Shown here in pieces: positions 62,801-64,000 of a stretch of 64,000 bases of DNA. Under the pieces are notes generated by a model. The model had not been told where the DNA came from, searched no databases, and was given only the letters and a program-made list of their open reading frames with translations. A program made the translations under genes and the position numbers. Origin of the DNA: Paeniglutamicibacter psychrophenolicus (GTDB lineage: Bacteria > Actinomycetota > Actinomycetes > Actinomycetales > Micrococcaceae); NCBI RefSeq assembly GCF_017876575.1, contig NZ_JAGIOE010000001.1, forward strand, positions 2,170,001 through 2,234,000, read 5' to 3'. The stretch's first letter is position 1. Each line of letters starts with the position of its first letter.

Positions 62801-63668
62801 TGTCGCCGGCAACCGCCGGCACGCCTCCGCAATCGCCGAGGGCATCCGCGTGCAGCTGCCCAACCACCCGTGGGCGACGAAGTACTTCCGCACCGCGGCC
62901 GAGCGCTTCCTGGTCACCAGCGTCGACAGGCTGGCCGGGTTGCAGCGCGACTCGATCATCTTGTCCCTGGGCTACGGACGGACCACCCACGGCAAGGCCG
63001 TGCACGACTTCGGCTCCCTCTCGGTGGCCGGGGGCGACGAGCTGTTCGTCAACGCCGTGACCCGGGCGCGGGAGTCGATGGTGCTGGTCTCGGCGCTGCG
63101 CCCGCAGGACATGGACCTGTCGCGGATGCGCTTCGGCGCCTACCGCTTCCTGGAGCTCTTCGGCCGGGTGCTCGGCGGGGACTCGGGCATGTCCGCCACC
63201 GCGACCCCGCTGCAGGACCCGCTGGTCACCGACCTGATGTCGCGGCTTTCGGACCGCGGGGCCATCGTCACCCAGCACTACCGCGGGGTGCTGGACATCG
63301 CCGCGCATGCACTGGATGTCACCGGCAACGGCACCGCGGTGCCTCTGGCCGTGGTGTACGACGGCACCCAGGGCTACCGGGAACTTTCGGTACGCGAGCG
63401 CAGCCGCCTGCGCCCGCAGCTCTTCGAGGCCCTGGGCTGGCGCTACGTGCCGCTGTGGACCATCGACGTGTTCTCCGACCCCGACCGGGTCGCCAACATG
63501 CTGGCCGGCTTCCTGGGTCTGGACGGCGACATCGAGGGTGCCGGCGACGGCACCAAGGATGGCGCCGGCGAAGGTGCGGCCAACGCCACGGCCGCCGGGA
63601 CTTCTGGCTCCGCAACCCCGAATGCCGCCGGCCCCGGCCCCCGTGCCTCGGACCTGGCCGATGCCTAG
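59835..63668 (+). CDS. Large SF1 helicase-like protein with altered Walker A
   Basis: A 1277-residue cytoplasmic protein of an actinobacterial family usually found beside guaA. The order of motifs is that of UPF1/RecD-like SF1 helicases: a Walker A-like loop at about 299-310 (SAPAGSGQTQTALNAAAVLA), a Walker B-like FDAVILLDADSLSLRSVLGS at about 834, a motif III-like SKQVIAFGDTMMGAP, and motifs V/VI at about 1018-1080 (FLVTSVDRLAGLQRDSIILS, then ELFVNAVTRARESMVLVSAL). The Walker A Lys is Gln306, and the DEAD-like acids are DAD, so ATP hydrolysis may be impaired or use a different residue. Long helical insert at about 350-800. GAAGGGA precedes the ATG/GTG pair at 59835/59838. Confidence 0.85.
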   Translation: MVTEHQQHTDELVSTWVDSLGPGVGTDTLLRFAPSVSNSIDITHAHPSGLAQFLAGRRTRLSTLLRDSDQYDSARRTADALRGKIRELWDERGIDVGYLSAGQANWRAVHEGRSEQFNAPIMLGRIVLSVREDQDDFEIQLMGRAEFSPALLRYFKRQHQVDIDVEGINAAAYSIARFDPTRAMDALRSQVADVSGMVIAHRLLISTFADLADPADPGTINVQHPVLARLFDAEINRTDDSAHVPGPAAPGAKAGQPATRPRRTSDQRDPADELLLLDADESQQAALDLIEAGESVAISAPAGSGQTQTALNAAAVLAAAGKRVLVVAERRSSAEEFVSRFAELDLAGTALLLSPEDDPDALRNLLTRAILRNERATEPSLGKLHAALRDHRHALLEHVHSLHSTRARWGCSPYRAMQELARLTSLSPAPATTVRLKRSVLDSITDRTATTAKLTRAAELGAFVRASASSPWYGARLRNKRDTDTALDLVTGLQRDLPILRDHMLKVAAHSEIRLADSYNKWGEQLDLLVAVRGSLDKFESDIFDKSVEDLISATASSSWRRERGIEMSSMTRSRLRKVAKDYVRPGVHVSDLQSALEAVQEQHLAWHHHATSQRHPMVPAGLLDVNAGYQDAGARLDKLATLLPAAAGANLRDESITTLLERMGRLLEHQGELAQLPERTLITEQLAEHGLGELMDDFRARNVTPDAVPAELDLAWWQSALEAMISGDDFLAMNDGEKLRRLEAEYRLADSAHVASGASRLRWALTKNWKAALADHRAASRELRAMLKDGEPAIADLAALGDELLNSLCPVWVGSPLLIPATVPAQMEFDAVILLDADSLSLRSVLGSISRSKQVIAFGDTMMGAPNPFEVSVDPTAHARIEPAPISAMESLQAVLPLCRLATAYRGIDEGLTESLSHDFYEDSLSRLPAARSLGAGTPALKAEYVMDGTGSLGADGESVETTVAEVQRVVDLVFTHLARRGEQTLAVVAGNRRHASAIAEGIRVQLPNHPWATKYFRTAAERFLVTSVDRLAGLQRDSIILSLGYGRTTHGKAVHDFGSLSVAGGDELFVNAVTRARESMVLVSALRPQDMDLSRMRFGAYRFLELFGRVLGGDSGMSATATPLQDPLVTDLMSRLSDRGAIVTQHYRGVLDIAAHALDVTGNGTAVPLAVVYDGTQGYRELSVRERSRLRPQLFEALGWRYVPLWTIDVFSDPDRVANMLAGFLGLDGDIEGAGDGTKDGAGEGAANATAAGTSGSATPNAAGPGPRASDLADA

Positions 63669-63670
63669 CC

Positions 63671-63982
63671 ATGCCCGCTGAGCAAGACGCGCCGCGGCGC
63701 AAGAAGCCGCGGCGCTTCACCGCCCCTCCACAACGGGTCAGCGAGTCGACGCTGGTCGGGGTCTTTGAAATGCCCCACGGTTCCGGCCGCCCCGCGGCCA
63801 ACGCCGCCGGGAACCCGGAAGCCGGCACCCGGCCACCGAAGCCGGCGAAGAAGCCGGGCCCCGCGAAAACCGGCCCGGTCCTGGAGCAGCGAGCCACGGA
63901 AGACGACCCGCGGCGCTGGGGAGATGCGGACGACGATCTGGGCGACTGGATGAAGGCGCAGCGACCTCCGCACTGGGACTGA
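63671..63982 (+). CDS. Small basic hypothetical protein
   Basis: A 103-residue protein, Pro/Lys/Arg-rich and probably disordered (RRKKPRRFTAPPQRVSESTL), with a short conserved-looking end (WGDADDDLGDWMKAQRPPHWD). It follows the helicase-like gene after 2 bases and so probably shares its mRNA. No known domain; a partner or regulator of the helicase-like protein is possible. It ends 18 bases before the window edge. Confidence 0.65.
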   Translation: MPAEQDAPRRKKPRRFTAPPQRVSESTLVGVFEMPHGSGRPAANAAGNPEAGTRPPKPAKKPGPAKTGPVLEQRATEDDPRRWGDADDDLGDWMKAQRPPHWD

Positions 63983-64000
63983 CCCGCCCGCCTACGGGTT

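Noticed and set aside
59751-63308. Minus-strand open frame of 1185 codons
   Set aside because: Antisense shadow of the helicase-like gene; Gly/Arg/His-rich without any domain.

Overview
The window looks like chromosomal DNA of a motile high-GC Gram-positive actinobacterium, most likely a member of the Micrococcaceae (Arthrobacter/Paeniglutamicibacter type). This rests on G/C-rich third codon positions, many GTG starts, a CIRCE-controlled groES-groEL pair with a His-ended GroEL, a GuaB3-type IMPDH paralogue beside guaA, and a flagellar set without P- and L-ring genes. The genus is inference.

Positions 1-27,826 hold an almost uninterrupted flagellar locus. On the minus strand lie flgN-flgK-flgL (flgL runs off the left edge). 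On the plus strand follow a FliA/WhiG-like sigma factor, fliC, fliD-fliS-fliT-like, flgB-flgC-fliE-fliF-fliG-fliH-fliI-fliJ-(NlpC/P60 hydrolase)-fliK-flgD-flgE, flbD-motA-motB, and fliM-fliN-fliO-fliP-fliQ-fliR-flhB-flhA-(FlhF-like). Five of the flagellar transcription units are preceded by the same element, CTAAC-N16-YCGAKRG, with an identical 16-base spacer. This is a good candidate for the promoter read by the locally encoded sigma factor. The fliC leader carries two GGA sites, one in a hairpin loop and one in the Shine-Dalgarno, and csrA is encoded at 29.6 kb, so CsrA control of flagellin is likely.

Positions 27,827-33,480 are an accessory segment that breaks up the core gene order and has less G/C-rich codon use. 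It contains an HTH-VbhA-like antitoxin with a frameshifted Fic gene, then csrA, a decayed HigB/HigA-like pair, and an intact three-gene operon. That operon encodes a TIGR04255-like protein, a membrane-anchored HTH protein and a protein with an LSQTCD motif. An 18-bp exact direct repeat at the csrA stop codon and just before the groES promoter brackets the HigBA and three-gene part, suggesting an inserted element. The three-gene operon is the best candidate here for an undescribed system.

Positions 33,480-41,570 return to core functions: CIRCE-groES-groEL, an OafA-type acyltransferase with SGNH domain, a Tat-exported GHL10-type glycoside-hydrolase-like protein, and guaB. A minus-strand operon at 42,086-44,269 encodes a SipW-type signal peptidase and three proteins with the matching unusual signal peptide. 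Two gene-poor stretches (41.57-42.09 and 44.27-45.83 kb) flank it.

Positions 45,830-63,982 are housekeeping and conserved actinobacterial genes: VanZ-like, GNAT, DUF427, J-domain membrane protein, methyltransferase, DUF5926-like, GuaB3, PTS EIIA-like, SURF1, DUF3817, a DUF222/HNH protein, DUF6176-like, guaA, a very large SF1 helicase-like protein with an altered Walker A motif, and a small hypothetical protein. Many of these start at an ATG/GTG placed 6-7 bases after a TANNNT box, which suggests leaderless mRNAs.
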